A DNA stretch of 48,121 nucleotides from Hyphomicrobiales bacterium (GTDB taxonomy: Bacteria; Pseudomonadota; Alphaproteobacteria; Rhizobiales; Rhizobiaceae): assembly GCA_900470965.1 (NCBI GenBank), contig UCCS01000007.1, forward strand, positions 44,060 through 92,180. The letters are read 5' to 3'. How positions within the stretch are numbered: position 1 is the stretch's first letter; each line of letters starts with the position of its first letter. The notes under the pieces were generated by a model. That model made no database searches. It saw nothing but the letters and a program-made list of their open reading frames with translations, and had not been told where the DNA came from. Positions 37,250 to 46,723 of the stretch are shown in pieces. The translations under genes and the position numbers were made by a program.

Positions 37250-37384
37250 TGATACTTTCCCGCATTCTGAGCGCCACGCTCTTCCTCTATCTATCCGAAG
37301 ATGGTGCGGAACGAAACCTTTTGCCGCGGCGACATATTCACCTTCCCCGGCAAATTGCGGCAAAATCCGCGGGCAAAAAGGATC

Positions 37385-38578
37385 TCAGCTCTGCTCGGAC
37401 TTGTCCCAGAGCCATGAGAAGAACAGCGATTCGCCAAGCTCCAGCAGCGCGTCGACCGCCCGGCTGGTGAGCGATCCAACCTCCACCGATTGCACTGTAT
37501 AGAGTGGAACTTCGCGCAACATTCTGCTGCCGGAAACGATGCGCAGCGTGCCGACTTCCGTGTCGGCCTTCACCGGCGCCATCAGCGGCCAGTGGTAGAC
37601 GATGCGGGCTGCGAGCCGGTCTGGATTGTTGATCGGAACATAGACGCTGACCGGTGCCTTGGCGACGAGATCAACGGTGCGCGCCGTGCCGCCATAGACG
37701 CTCGCCGCACCGATGACTTCCTTGTCGGCAAAGACCTGACGGCTCTCGAAGGCTGTCAGCCCCCATTCCAGCACGCGCTTGGCTTCTTCTGTCCGTTCCT
37801 TGTCCGAGGCGATGCCTGCAAGCGCCACGAAAAGCCGCCGTCCGTTGCGCTGCACCGAGGCGACGATCGAATAGCCCTCGCCTTCCGTGAAGCCCGTCGC
37901 CAGGCCATCCGCGCCAAGATCCATGCCGAGCAGCGGATTGCGGTTGCGCTGGAAGATCTTGTTCCATTCGAAATCCGCTTGGGCAAAATAGGGATAGAGA
38001 TCGGGATAGGAAGCCTGCAGATCGACGGCGAGCGTCACCAACTCCCTAGCCGTCACCTTGCTCTTGCCGTCGGGAAGCCCGGTTGAATTGCCGAAGATAG
38101 CCTTTTCCATGCCAAGCTCGCGAGCGCGCCGGGTCATCGATGCCGCAAACTGGTCCTCGCTGCCGGCCATGCCCTCGGCAAGGATGATGCAGCCGTCATT
38201 GGCGCCCTGGATCGCAACGCCCTTGATCAGATCCTCGACGCGAACCTTCGATTTCAGCGCTGCAAACATCGTGGCCGCACGCGAAGGCGCGCCGCCGGTA
38301 CGCCAGGCATATTCGGAGACGGGATATTCGGTATCGAGCGAAATCTGTCCCTTGCTGACGGCACTGAAAACGAGATCCATCGTCATCAGCTTGGCAAGCG
38401 AGGCAGGCGCAAAGACCTGGTTCTCGTTCTTGGCGAGAAGCACAGTCCCGGTCGAGGCCTCGATCATATAGGCCTGCGCGGCCTTGGTGACGAAACCGGC
38501 CTCGGTGCCTTCTGCGGCAAAGGCTGCAGAAGCAGGCAAAAGCAGGCATGCAAGGAGGCGAAGCAGCGGCTTCAACAT
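37385..38578 (-). CDS. D-alanyl-D-alanine carboxypeptidase-like protein (S11), atypical active site
   Basis: A 397-residue exported protein of the DacA/DacF type: signal peptide to about residue 23, SxxK present as S60-L-A-K63 (FAPASLAKLMT), and a C-terminal domain with an amphipathic end (LLELGESLFFSWLW), as in membrane-anchored PBP5. Two other active-site motifs deviate: SxN reads G125-A-N127 (AIQGANDG) and KTG reads A227-T-G229 (GLATGFTEGEGY). Peptidoglycan trimming is expected from family and from the neighbour rlpA, but activity is uncertain. ATG 38578 follows GGGAT; MGLA at 38590 is an alternative. Confidence 0.88.
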   Translation of the reverse strand: MLKPLLRLLACLLLPASAAFAAEGTEAGFVTKAAQAYMIEASTGTVLLAKNENQVFAPASLAKLMTMDLVFSAVSKGQISLDTEYPVSEYAWRTGGAPSRAATMFAALKSKVRVEDLIKGVAIQGANDGCIILAEGMAGSEDQFAASMTRRARELGMEKAIFGNSTGLPDGKSKVTARELVTLAVDLQASYPDLYPYFAQADFEWNKIFQRNRNPLLGMDLGADGLATGFTEGEGYSIVASVQRNGRRLFVALAGIASDKERTEEAKRVLEWGLTAFESRQVFADKEVIGAASVYGGTARTVDLVAKAPVSVYVPINNPDRLAARIVYHWPLMAPVKADTEVGTLRIVSGSRMLREVPLYTVQSVEVGSLTSRAVDALLELGESLFFSWLWDKSEQS

Positions 38579-38661
38579 CGCTAATCCCATTGATCGTGCG
38601 GGTTGATTCAGGAGGGTAAAGCGAGCCGGAAGCCGATGCAATTACACTTTGTTGTAGGCTT

Positions 38662-39789
38662 TTATCGCACCTTTGCGCTGCCGCCATTCTGACGCTTGAA
38701 GGAGGCGAGGATAGACTCCTGCGTCAGGCCATCATTGCGTACCATCACAGCGTCGAAAGCGAGCGGAACGTTGACTGTCCTCGCCTCCTCCTGATAGCCC
38801 ATGGCAAGCGATGTGCCCTTCGACCAGCCATTCGGACGCTCAAAGGGAATGGGTCCGATTTCCGGCAGAACCACCATCTGTTCCATCGTCTGAGCGCCAT
38901 TGGTGAAGGCCGGCGGCGGCGTCAGGAAATGGCCGCCTGCCGGCGCCTGCATCGGCGCAGGAACTGGAGCCGCATTATACTTGGCGCTCGGCGTGGAGCC
39001 CGCATAGGCAGTCGAGCGGAATGGTACCGGCACGTTGGCCGGCGAAGGACTGGAATAATCGCCGAGGCTCTGGAGTTGGTCGCCGGTGATTTTCTTGTTG
39101 TTGGAGGCGACCATGACGCCGGAGGCGATCTGGCCCCCGCCCGGATTGATGCCCGGGATGCGGCTACCCTTCGGAATATAGGAGGCCATCAGATAGGGCA
39201 TGTCGTGACCGTCGAGCGGCGCCTTTCCGACATATTGCACGCGAACATTGCCCGTGCCGCTGTGCTGCAGGTCGAGCATGGAGGCGGTCTTGTTCGAAAG
39301 GTCGATGATGCGACCTTCGTGATAGGGCCCACGGTCGTTGACGCGGACGATCACGGAAGAACCGGTTTCGACGTTCGTCACACGCGCATAGCTCGGCAGT
39401 GGAAAGGTCGGATGCGCGGCTGAAAGATGCATCTGGTCGTAGACTTCGCCATTCGCCGTCAGGCGGCCGTGGAAGGCAGAGCCGTACCAGGAAGCGATGC
39501 CCACTTTGTTATAGGAGTAATCCTCCCTGGGGTAATACATCTTGCCCTTCACCACATAGGGATCGCCCACGATGTAGCGGCCGCCGCCCTTGGGAATATT
39601 GTTGCCGTTGGCAACGCGCGGGCTGGCTTTGACGCCATATTCGCTTTCGGAGAAATATTCCTTGCCGTGGGATTTCTTCTTGGGAACCGCCTGCGTCGTG
39701 CCGCAGGCCGCCACTGTTGCGCACATGGCCGACAATGCCAGCCACCGTGCCGTCGTTGCGAAAGACGCCGCCCCGTAATTCAGTTTCAT
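38662..39789 (-). CDS. rlpA: RlpA-like septal ring lytic transglycosylase lipoprotein
   Basis: A 375-residue lipoprotein with signal and lipobox (LSAMCATVAAC). The double-psi beta-barrel is clear: GIASWYGSAFHGRLTANGE, SYARVTNVETGSSVIVRVND, RGPYHEGRIIDLS. A long Pro/Ala-rich tail replaces the C-terminal SPOR domain of E. coli RlpA, so septal targeting by denuded glycan is not obvious. It probably cleaves glycan strands. ATG 39789 follows TGGGGC at close spacing. Next gene downstream is the carboxypeptidase homologue, 83 bases away. Confidence 0.9.
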   Translation of the reverse strand: MKLNYGAASFATTARWLALSAMCATVAACGTTQAVPKKKSHGKEYFSESEYGVKASPRVANGNNIPKGGGRYIVGDPYVVKGKMYYPREDYSYNKVGIASWYGSAFHGRLTANGEVYDQMHLSAAHPTFPLPSYARVTNVETGSSVIVRVNDRGPYHEGRIIDLSNKTASMLDLQHSGTGNVRVQYVGKAPLDGHDMPYLMASYIPKGSRIPGINPGGGQIASGVMVASNNKKITGDQLQSLGDYSSPSPANVPVPFRSTAYAGSTPSAKYNAAPVPAPMQAPAGGHFLTPPPAFTNGAQTMEQMVVLPEIGPIPFERPNGWSKGTSLAMGYQEEARTVNVPLAFDAVMVRNDGLTQESILASFKRQNGGSAKVR

Positions 39790-40242
39790 ATGCCCCACGC
39801 CACTCAAGACCGTTTTATGGTTAAGGAACTCACTCGTGAATGAGTTGGAGTTGCCTTATTCCCTGCCTGCCTAATGAGACTTTAATCTTGTGGATATCGT
39901 GGCTAATTTGCGAACAATTTCGGGGCGATAGCGAGAATTCTAATGATTATGGTTAATATTTGGTTGATTTTAACCTGTGCGGGAATGAAATCGCGAATGT
40001 ATTTCCGCATGTTGGACCGTTTCGGATCGTGACAGCAACTTTCGGCGGACGTGACCGCCCTGCCCCGCGTCAGAACATATTGAAGCAGTTTATCTGCTCA
40101 ATTGCCGCCCGATCTGTCAGAGCACGTTGACGCTGAAATCCGAACCGCTATAAAGCCTGCCAAACCACGATTTGGCCGTCGTTGGAAGGAGGCTTCGTCA
40201 AAACGAAGGCCTGACAACAAAGACGAGCCGGATCAACTGGAT
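39790..40242. other. 453-base AT-rich intergenic region
   Basis: Between rlpA and tRNA-Ser. Contains a hairpin AACTCA/TGAGTT near 39826-39846 and an inverted repeat GGTTAA...TTAACC at 39951-39975, with TTAA-N7-TTGA inside it, one base away from a CtrA half-site pair. A 78-codon open frame at 40102-40335 runs through the tRNA and is not a gene. No other gene seen. Confidence 0.5.
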
Positions 40243-40332
40243 GGAAGAGTGTCCGAGTGGTTTAAGGAACCGGTCTTGAAAACCGGCGTGCGGGAAACCG
40301 TACCGTGGGTTCGAATCCCACCTCTTCCGCCA
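40243..40332 (+). tRNA. tRNA-Ser (anticodon UGA)
   Basis: A 90-base class II tRNA with encoded CCA. Acceptor arms GGAAGAG / CTCTTCC pair perfectly; D arm around GTCCGAGTGGTTTAAGGA; anticodon loop CTTGAAA with TGA at 40277-40279; long variable arm CGTGCGGGAAACCGTACCG; T arm GTGGGTTCGAATCCCAC. The long variable arm and UGA anticodon fix the serine identity. Confidence 0.97.
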
Positions 40333-40553
40333 TAAATCGTTGAAATTATCAGTTATTTATCCTTCTGAAGCCGAATTTCCGCGTCGCTCGCGCCGACGAA
40401 GATGACCCAGGCTAAATGCATCGAATCGTATTTCATCATCCTCTTGATTTGGGATAGGTTCGCCCGAACGATACCTAAAAGCTGGATTGCGTTGTCTGGG
40501 CTTCCCAAAACGGCGAGTTCAATGGCGCAGTTGGAGGATGAGAGGGGAATTGC

Positions 40554-41666
40554 ATGGCGGAGGTGCTGGACCTCGACTGCGTCGTCGTGGGCGGAGGGGT
40601 CGTGGGGCTTGCAATAGCGCGCGAACTTTCAATGTCCGGCCGCGACGTGGTTCTTCTCGAGGCGGAGCCGATAACCGGCAGCATCACATCGGCCCGCAAC
40701 AGCGAGGTCATCCATGCCGGGCTCTACTATGCCACAGGCAGCTTGAAGGCTGAACTCTGTGTTGCCGGAAAACACAGGCTTTACGACTATTGCCGGGAGC
40801 GAAATATCCCCCATAGGGCCTGTGGCAAACTCGTCGTTGCTGCGAGTGAGGAGGAAGTTGGATATCTTGAAAAGCTATCCAGGCAAGCTGCCGCCAATGG
40901 TGTGGAGGACTGCTATCTGATCGATGCTGCGGAACTCGCCCGCAGGCAACCACAGATCAGAGGCTTTGCGGCGCTTGTTTCTCCCTCGACCGGCATCATC
41001 GACAGTCACGGCCTCATGCAGGCATACGCTGCGGATATCGAGGCCAATGGCGGAGCCGTTATCTGCAATTCTCCTGTCATCGAAGGTGAATTCACTGCGG
41101 ACAAGGTTCGCCTCGCAGTCGGCGGCCGCGATCCGGTAGAGATCGAGACACGCCTTGTGATCAATGCCGCTGGCCTGAATTCCTGGGCCTTGTCAGAAAG
41201 CCTGTCCGGGCTGGACGCCAGCACCATCCCGCCGCGTCACTACGCCAAGGGATGTTATTTCGCCCTGACTGGCCGCGCACCTGCAACGCAGCTGATCTAC
41301 CCGGTCCCCGAACCCGGCGGTCTCGGGGTGCATCTGACACTCGACCTTGCTGGCCAGGCGCGCTTCGGTCCTGATGTCGAGTGGATCGAGACGATTGACT
41401 ACGACGTCGATCCCAGTCGTGCGGACAAGTTCTATTCCGCAATCCGCCGCTATTGGCCCAATCTGGTGGATGGTGCGCTACAGCCTGCCTACTCGGGCGT
41501 CCGTCCGAAGATCGCCGGCCCGGCTGCGGGCGGTGGTGGTGACTTCGTGATTCAAGGGCCGGAGCAAACTGGTCACCCCGCCTATGTCGCGCTCTACGGA
41601 ATTGAGAGCCCCGGACTGACCGCTTCGCTCGCCATCGGGCAGAGGGTTGCGCGACTTGCCGAATAG
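40554..41666 (+). CDS. FAD-dependent L-2-hydroxyglutarate dehydrogenase-like oxidoreductase
   Basis: A 370-residue DAO-fold flavoenzyme. FAD motif CVVVGGGVVGLAIARELS at the N-terminus; SARNSEVIHAGLYYATGSLKA and PRHYAKGCYFALTG are typical of the L2HGDH/LhgO group, which oxidise L-2-hydroxyglutarate to 2-oxoglutarate and feed electrons to the quinone pool. The C-terminus has ALYGIESPGLTASLAIG. GAGAGGGG lies 7 bases before the ATG. It stands alone downstream of tRNA-Ser. Confidence 0.87.
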   Translation: MAEVLDLDCVVVGGGVVGLAIARELSMSGRDVVLLEAEPITGSITSARNSEVIHAGLYYATGSLKAELCVAGKHRLYDYCRERNIPHRACGKLVVAASEEEVGYLEKLSRQAAANGVEDCYLIDAAELARRQPQIRGFAALVSPSTGIIDSHGLMQAYAADIEANGGAVICNSPVIEGEFTADKVRLAVGGRDPVEIETRLVINAAGLNSWALSESLSGLDASTIPPRHYAKGCYFALTGRAPATQLIYPVPEPGGLGVHLTLDLAGQARFGPDVEWIETIDYDVDPSRADKFYSAIRRYWPNLVDGALQPAYSGVRPKIAGPAAGGGGDFVIQGPEQTGHPAYVALYGIESPGLTASLAIGQRVARLAE

Positions 41667-41960
41667 ATAGCGTTCTATGTCCATCGGCCTTATGGCCAGC
41701 TGATATTTCGTCTCAGTACGCTGCTCGCTTTTTCGGCCGAGTTAGCCATGAGGCAAGAGCCGTAGAGGTGGTATCGACCAAAGCCTCTCCTTTGCTAATG
41801 CAAATTGAGAAAGCTCCGGTTCCAGATGATTTAATATTAGGTGTAATGCATATTGCGTCGTGAAAATTTTACTTAAACTTCATGCTTAACTACTTATTAG
41901 TAAGCAGCTTGCGCAGTTAAGGCGATGAATTATGCTTGCTCCCAACAACGGGAGGATTTG

Positions 41961-42077
41961 ATGTTCACGAAGAGTTTGCTGATGCCGGCCGGTTTTGCCG
42001 CACTGGCCTTTTCAGGACTGATGTTTCAGATCGCGGCTCATGCGTTTTCCGCGCCGGTTACATTACTTCATCCCTGA
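41961..42077 (+). CDS. 38-residue exported micro-peptide
   Basis: GGGAGG lies 5 bases before ATG 41961. The peptide MFTKSLLMPAGFAALAFSGL... has a basic start, a hydrophobic core and AHA/FSA cleavage-like sites, leaving only about 10 residues (APVTLLHP) if cut. No family recognised. The strong ribosome site and signal-like sequence argue for a real gene, but the short length keeps confidence moderate. It lies 81 bases upstream of the GlsB/YeaQ gene and may be cotranscribed. Confidence 0.5.
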   Translation: MFTKSLLMPAGFAALAFSGLMFQIAAHAFSAPVTLLHP

Positions 42078-42158
42078 CAGCGCTAAGCCGCTGCCATACC
42101 GGAACTTTTTTCGATTGCGCGCGTTCTATCCCACGTTTTAACCAGGAGGGAGATTATC

Positions 42159-42413
42159 ATGGAAAACGCAGGTGTAGGTTGGATTGCAGCCATCATTATC
42201 GGCGGTTTCGCCGGATGGCTGGCGGAGAAGGTCATGCACAGCAATATGGGCGTGTTCATGAACATATTGCTTGGCATCATAGGCGCGATCGTCGCCAACT
42301 GGATTCTCGGTATCCTTCACATCCAGCCACTCAGCGGCTGGCTCGGATACCTGATCGCGGGCTTTGTTGGCGCATGCATCCTGATTGCGATCGGACGCCT
42401 CATCCGCCGCTGA
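42159..42413 (+). CDS. GlsB/YeaQ/YmgE family membrane protein
   Basis: An 84-residue protein with three membrane helices and the family pattern VGWIAAIIIGGFAGWLAEK, MNILLGIIGAIVANWIL, YLIAGFVGACILIAIGRLI. Once called transglycosylase-associated; members are stress-induced, function unknown. AGGAGGGAG precedes the ATG. Its terminator is shared with the convergent DUF883-type gene. Confidence 0.9.
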   Translation: MENAGVGWIAAIIIGGFAGWLAEKVMHSNMGVFMNILLGIIGAIVANWILGILHIQPLSGWLGYLIAGFVGACILIAIGRLIRR

Positions 42414-42448
42414 CCTGACGCGGAAAAGATTGCCAAAAAAGATTAAAG

Positions 42449-42475
42449 GCCGGACGTCCTGCGTCCGGCTTTTTT
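42449..42475. terminator. Bidirectional rho-independent terminator
   Basis: Perfect 8-bp stem GCCGGACG / CGTCCGGC, 5-base loop, followed by TTTTTT on the top strand; an A run upstream serves the bottom strand. Lies between the GlsB/YeaQ and DUF883-type genes. Confidence 0.9.
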
Positions 42476-42478
42476 CGT

Positions 42479-42760
42479 CTATCGACGGCTGAGGAGACCA
42501 AAGAGATAGGCGACGCCTGCCGTAATGGCGATTGCGGTCAGCGGCTCTTCACGCACCTTGTCGCGGACACGCTCGGTCATGATGGAGGCTTCGTCGGTCA
42601 CTGCGGTCTTTGCGCCCTGCCCCAGCGCAATCACGCTCTCCGAAAGGCGGGCCAGATCATCGCGCAACGCAGCAACCTGCGCGGACAGATCTTCGGCGGC
42701 TACTTCGGCCTTGACGCGCGCAGCGGTGGATTCGGCGGAAGCGGTTTTCAATTCGGCCAT
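42479..42760 (-). CDS. DUF883 (ElaB/YqjD-like) membrane-anchored protein
   Basis: A 93-residue protein: a helical N-terminal part (VKAEVAAEDLSAQVAALRDDLARLSESV) and a C-terminal glycine-containing helix VREEPLTAIAITAGVAYLFGLLSRR, as in YqjD/ElaB proteins that anchor ribosomes to the membrane in stationary phase in E. coli. AGGAG lies 6 bases before ATG 42760; the longer open frame upstream is rejected. Being next to GlsB/YeaQ suggests a stress-response pair (inference). Confidence 0.82.
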   Translation of the reverse strand: MAELKTASAESTAARVKAEVAAEDLSAQVAALRDDLARLSESVIALGQGAKTAVTDEASIMTERVRDKVREEPLTAIAITAGVAYLFGLLSRR

Positions 42761-42977
42761 GGTCTGCTCCTGTTTGATCGAATGCCGCTTCAACGAAATG
42801 AAGACTGTAAAGGTTCCGCAACCAAGCATCTTTTGTCGCTTGCGGCGGGTTGGCGAGAGCGTGTGCAAGTCCCGCAAGCTTTTCATGCGAGAAGCCTTCA
42901 TTTCCTCGCAGCTTTGTTTTATGGAACGACGAATGTCTGCCCTTCTGGGCCAATGATAATGCGAGGTTTGCGTTTCC

Positions 42978-44870
42978 ATGTTCCATCTTCTGAGAAGAGC
43001 TGCTCAGACCTGGGTTGCCAAGCTGCTCCTGCTCCTGCTCGTCGGCTCCTTCGGCATCTGGGGCGTATCGCGAGAGCTGATAAGCGGCGGCAATAGCACG
43101 ACGGTGGTCACCGTCGGCGACCAGCATGTAGACGTCAATGAATTCCGCCTTGCCTATCAGCGCCAGGTCGCCCAACTCGGTCAGCAATATGGCGTGCGCC
43201 TGACGCCCGAGCAGGCCCGCGCTTTCGGCGTTGAACAGCAGGTGCTTGCCCAGCTTCTGGCCGGTGCCTCGCTGGACCAGCTTGCCGATGATATGGGTCT
43301 CGGCCTTTCCGAAGACCGCCTTGCCCAGCTGATCGGCGACGATCCGGCTTTCAAGGCAGTCAACGGCCAGTTCGACCGCTCGCTCTTCACCTCTCGTCTG
43401 CGCAATGCCGGCATCCGGGAAGACGACTATATCAAGGATCGCAGCAAGCAGGCTGTCCGCAGCCAGATCATCGAAGCCGTGGCCAACGGCTTCCAGGCGC
43501 CTGCAACGCTCGTCAACGCGCTGAAACTCTATGGCAATGAGAGCCGCGGCGTCGATTACCTGCTGCTCACCAACGCCAATATCGAGCCGATCAAGGCGCC
43601 TGCCGACGATGTGCTCTCCAAGTGGTTCGAAGACGCCAAACAGCGCTACCGCGCGCCGGAATACCGCAAGATCGCCTATCTGAAGCTTCAGCCTGATGAT
43701 ATCGCTGATCCCACGACCGTTACCGACGACCAGATCAAGGAAGCTTTCGACAAGGCCAAGGCGACTTACACGACGCCGGAAAGCCGCACCCTGGAACAGC
43801 TGACCTTCGCCAGCAAGGATCTCGCCAATGCAGCCGAAACCGCGCTGAAGAGCGGCACGAGCTTCGACCAGCTCGTCACCGATCAGGGCAAGACCGCAAG
43901 TGACGTGCTGCTTGGTGAATTCACCAAGGACAAGGTTCCGGATCAGGCCGTTGCCGAGGCTGCCTTTGCGGTGAAGGCGGATGGCGGTACCACGGCTGTC
44001 GTCGACGGTACCTTCGGTCCTGTGATCCTGCGCGTGACCAATATCAAGCCGGAGACCACCAAGAGCTTCGACGAGGTGAAGGAAGAGCTTCGCAAGCAGC
44101 TTTCGGTTGCCAATGCTTCGCAGGAAGTCATCAACGTTCACGACCGTATCGAGGATATGCGCGCCGGCGGCACCTCTCTTGAAGAAATCGCCAACCAACT
44201 CAAGCTGAAGGCCGTCGTGATCGACGCCGTCGACATGACGGGTGCGGACAAGGACGGCAATCCGGTCAAGGATATCCCGGCACAGCAGCAGCTTCTGCCG
44301 GAAGCTTTCAAGACCGATGTCGGCGCTGATGCGGTCGCAATTTCCCTCGGCAATGACGGCTATGTCTGGTTCGACGTGCGCGACGTCATGCCGGATCGCG
44401 ATCGTCCGCTCGCCGAAGTGCGTGACAAGGCCGTTCAGGACTGGACAGCCGAGCAGCAGAAGGCCGAGCTCGCCAAGAAGGCCGACGAGCTGAAGGCTCA
44501 GGCGCAGAAGGGTACCTCGCTTGCCGATATCGCCACCCCGCTCGGCATCGCCGTCGAAAGCAAGAGCGGCGTCACCCGCTCGACCGACGATCCCGTTCTC
44601 GGCCGCGCCGGCGTCAATGCCGCATTCTCCGGTCCTGTAGATACCGTCGCAACGGCCGTCGGCGCCGATCCGAGCACGCAGATCCTGCTGAAGGTGACCG
44701 ACGTCAACGAAGAGCCGACGACCGATGCCTTGAACAACCGCGACCAGCAGATCGCCACCATCGCAAATCAGGCCGGTGACGATATTCTCGATCAGATGGT
44801 CAACCTGTTGCAGAGCCAGTATGGTGCAGAGGTCAACCGGACCCTCGCCGAACAGGCAACCGTCCGCTAG
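42978..44870 (+). CDS. ppiD: PpiD/SurA-type periplasmic folding factor
   Basis: A 630-residue protein with one N-terminal membrane anchor ([20 protein letters not shown]) and a large periplasmic part. N-terminal SurA-like chaperone helices ([22 protein letters not shown]) are followed by a parvulin-like region ([25 protein letters not shown]) that looks degenerate, and a second SurA-like half. It assists outer-membrane protein folding. It leads ppiD-trpD-trpC-moaC-moeA; trpD starts 13 bases after the stop. Confidence 0.92.
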   Translation: MFHLLRRAAQTWVAKLLLLLLVGSFGIWGVSRELISGGNSTTVVTVGDQHVDVNEFRLAYQRQVAQLGQQYGVRLTPEQARAFGVEQQVLAQLLAGASLDQLADDMGLGLSEDRLAQLIGDDPAFKAVNGQFDRSLFTSRLRNAGIREDDYIKDRSKQAVRSQIIEAVANGFQAPATLVNALKLYGNESRGVDYLLLTNANIEPIKAPADDVLSKWFEDAKQRYRAPEYRKIAYLKLQPDDIADPTTVTDDQIKEAFDKAKATYTTPESRTLEQLTFASKDLANAAETALKSGTSFDQLVTDQGKTASDVLLGEFTKDKVPDQAVAEAAFAVKADGGTTAVVDGTFGPVILRVTNIKPETTKSFDEVKEELRKQLSVANASQEVINVHDRIEDMRAGGTSLEEIANQLKLKAVVIDAVDMTGADKDGNPVKDIPAQQQLLPEAFKTDVGADAVAISLGNDGYVWFDVRDVMPDRDRPLAEVRDKAVQDWTAEQQKAELAKKADELKAQAQKGTSLADIATPLGIAVESKSGVTRSTDDPVLGRAGVNAAFSGPVDTVATAVGADPSTQILLKVTDVNEEPTTDALNNRDQQIATIANQAGDDILDQMVNLLQSQYGAEVNRTLAEQATVR

Positions 44871-44883
44871 GGAGAAGCGACGC

Positions 44884-45900
44884 ATGACCGATCTGAAGCC
44901 GCTTCTGGCCAAGGCAGCAAGCCGCGAGCCACTGACCCGTGACGAGGCCCGCCAGGCCTTCGATATCCTGATGTCCGGACAGGCAACGCCTTCGCAGATC
45001 GGCGGCTTCCTGATGGCGCTGCGCGTCCGCGGCGAGACGGTTGACGAGATCGTCGGCGCCGTCACCACGATGCGGTCCAAGATGCTGCGGGTGGAAGCGC
45101 CCGCCGACGCGATCGATATCGTCGGCACAGGCGGCGATGCCAGTGGCACCTATAACATCTCGACGCTGGCGGCGCTTATCGTCGCCGGCACGGGTGTTCC
45201 GGTTGCCAAGCACGGCAACCGCGCGCTGAGTTCGAAATCCGGCGCGGCAGACAGTCTTGCCGCCCTCGGCGTCAATCTCGAGGTCACCCCCGAAATGATC
45301 TCGCGCTGCATCGCCGAGGCCGGCGTCGGCTTCATGTTCGCGCAGCAGCATCATTCGGCCATGCGCCATGTCGGCCCGACGCGCGTCGAGCTCGGCACGC
45401 GTACCATCTTCAATCTGCTTGGCCCTCTCTCCAATCCGGCCGGCGTCAAGCGCCAGCTTCTCGGCGTCTTCTCGCCGCAATGGGTCGTGCCGCTTGCCGA
45501 AGTCATGCGCGATCTCGGCTCCGAAAGTGTCTGGGTTGTCCACGGCGATGGCCTCGATGAAATCACCACGACCGGTAAGACCAGCGTTGCTGCACTCGAG
45601 AACGGCCAGATCCGCACCTTTGAGCTGTCGCCGGCCGATTTCGGCGTAACGCCCTGCGTGCTCGCCGATATCAGGGGTGGCGACGGCACGGTCAATGCCG
45701 CTGCGCTTCGCAATGTGCTCGGTGGCGCAAAGAATGCCTATCGCGATATAGCGCTCGCTAATGCCGCCGCCTCCCTCGTCATTGCAGGCAAGGCCGGGAC
45801 GATCCGTGACGGCATGAAGCTCGCAACGGAATCGCTGGATAGCGGGGCCACGGCCGCAGCGCTCGACAAACTGATCGCCGTATCCAACGATATCGACTAG
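44884..45900 (+). CDS. trpD: Anthranilate phosphoribosyltransferase
   Basis: A 338-residue TrpD, second step of tryptophan synthesis, joining PRPP to anthranilate. Motifs: [20 protein letters not shown] (PRPP loop), [32 protein letters not shown] and [18 protein letters not shown] precedes ATG 44884; the longer open frame is in the end of ppiD. Nine bases separate it from trpC. Confidence 0.97.
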   Translation: MTDLKPLLAKAASREPLTRDEARQAFDILMSGQATPSQIGGFLMALRVRGETVDEIVGAVTTMRSKMLRVEAPADAIDIVGTGGDASGTYNISTLAALIVAGTGVPVAKHGNRALSSKSGAADSLAALGVNLEVTPEMISRCIAEAGVGFMFAQQHHSAMRHVGPTRVELGTRTIFNLLGPLSNPAGVKRQLLGVFSPQWVVPLAEVMRDLGSESVWVVHGDGLDEITTTGKTSVAALENGQIRTFELSPADFGVTPCVLADIRGGDGTVNAAALRNVLGGAKNAYRDIALANAAASLVIAGKAGTIRDGMKLATESLDSGATAAALDKLIAVSNDID

Positions 45901-45909
45901 GATTGCCTC

Positions 45910-46722
45910 ATGACCGATATCCTGAAGAAGATCGAAGCCTATAAGCGTGAGGAAATCGCCACCGCGAAGGCGAAGACCTCGCTTGCGGATCTGAGGGCCA
46001 TGCAGGCCGGCCAGTCCGCGCCGCGCGGTTTCCACAAGGCGCTCGTCGCAAAGCGCGATGCCGGCCAGTTCGGTCTGATCGCCGAAATCAAGAAGGCAAG
46101 CCCGTCCAAGGGCCTGATCCGTCCGGATTTCGATCCGCCGGCACTTGCCAAGGCGTACGAAGCCGGTGGGGCCGCCTGCCTTTCGGTTCTCACCGATACG
46201 CCGAGCTTCCAGGGCGCGCCGGAATTTCTGACGGCTGCGCGTGCTGCCTGTGCCCTGCCCGCGCTGCGCAAGGATTTCATGTTCGAGACCTACCAGGTCC
46301 ACGAAGCCCGCGCTTGGGGTGCTGATTGCATCCTGCTCATCATGGCCTCGCTGACGGATGACGACGCGCAGCGCCTGCAGGACGAGGCCTTCTCGCTCGG
46401 CATGGACGTGCTGGTCGAGGTTCATGATACGCCGGAAATGGAACGTGCCCTGAAGCTGTCTTCGCCGCTCGTCGGCATCAACAATCGCAACCTGCGCACC
46501 TTCGAAGTCAGTCTTACGGTGAGCGAAACGTTGGCAGCCATGGCCCCGGATGACCGGCTTCTGGTCGGCGAGAGCGGCATCTTCACCCATGAGGATTGCA
46601 AACGCCTGCAAGCCGTCGACATCAATACTTTCCTCGTCGGCGAAAGCCTGATGCGCAAGGACGACGTGACGGCCGCCACCCGCGCGCTGCTGTTTGGTGA
46701 AGCCGCCATCGCGGCCGAATGA
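45910..46722 (+). CDS. trpC: Indole-3-glycerol phosphate synthase
   Basis: A 270-residue TrpC, a (beta/alpha)8 enzyme closing the indole ring. Motifs: [54 protein letters not shown] and [12 protein letters not shown]. It is not fused to TrpF. Only one base lies between its stop and moaC, so tryptophan and molybdenum cofactor genes share the transcript. Confidence 0.97.
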   Translation: MTDILKKIEAYKREEIATAKAKTSLADLRAMQAGQSAPRGFHKALVAKRDAGQFGLIAEIKKASPSKGLIRPDFDPPALAKAYEAGGAACLSVLTDTPSFQGAPEFLTAARAACALPALRKDFMFETYQVHEARAWGADCILLIMASLTDDDAQRLQDEAFSLGMDVLVEVHDTPEMERALKLSSPLVGINNRNLRTFEVSLTVSETLAAMAPDDRLLVGESGIFTHEDCKRLQAVDINTFLVGESLMRKDDVTAATRALLFGEAAIAAE

Positions 46723-46723
46723 T

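Noticed and set aside
40102..40335. A 78-codon frame ending in tRNA-Ser
   Set aside because: Most of its second half is the tRNA itself; a well-known type of annotation artefact.
40243..40553. Genomic island inserted at tRNA-Ser
   Set aside because: No integrase, no second copy of the tRNA 3' end, and the next gene is an ordinary metabolic oxidoreductase.
42657..45149. An 830-codon open frame on the minus strand opposite ppiD and trpD
   Set aside because: It is antisense to genes with clear motifs and has no recognisable domains. GC-rich third positions in rhizobia often leave the opposite frame open.
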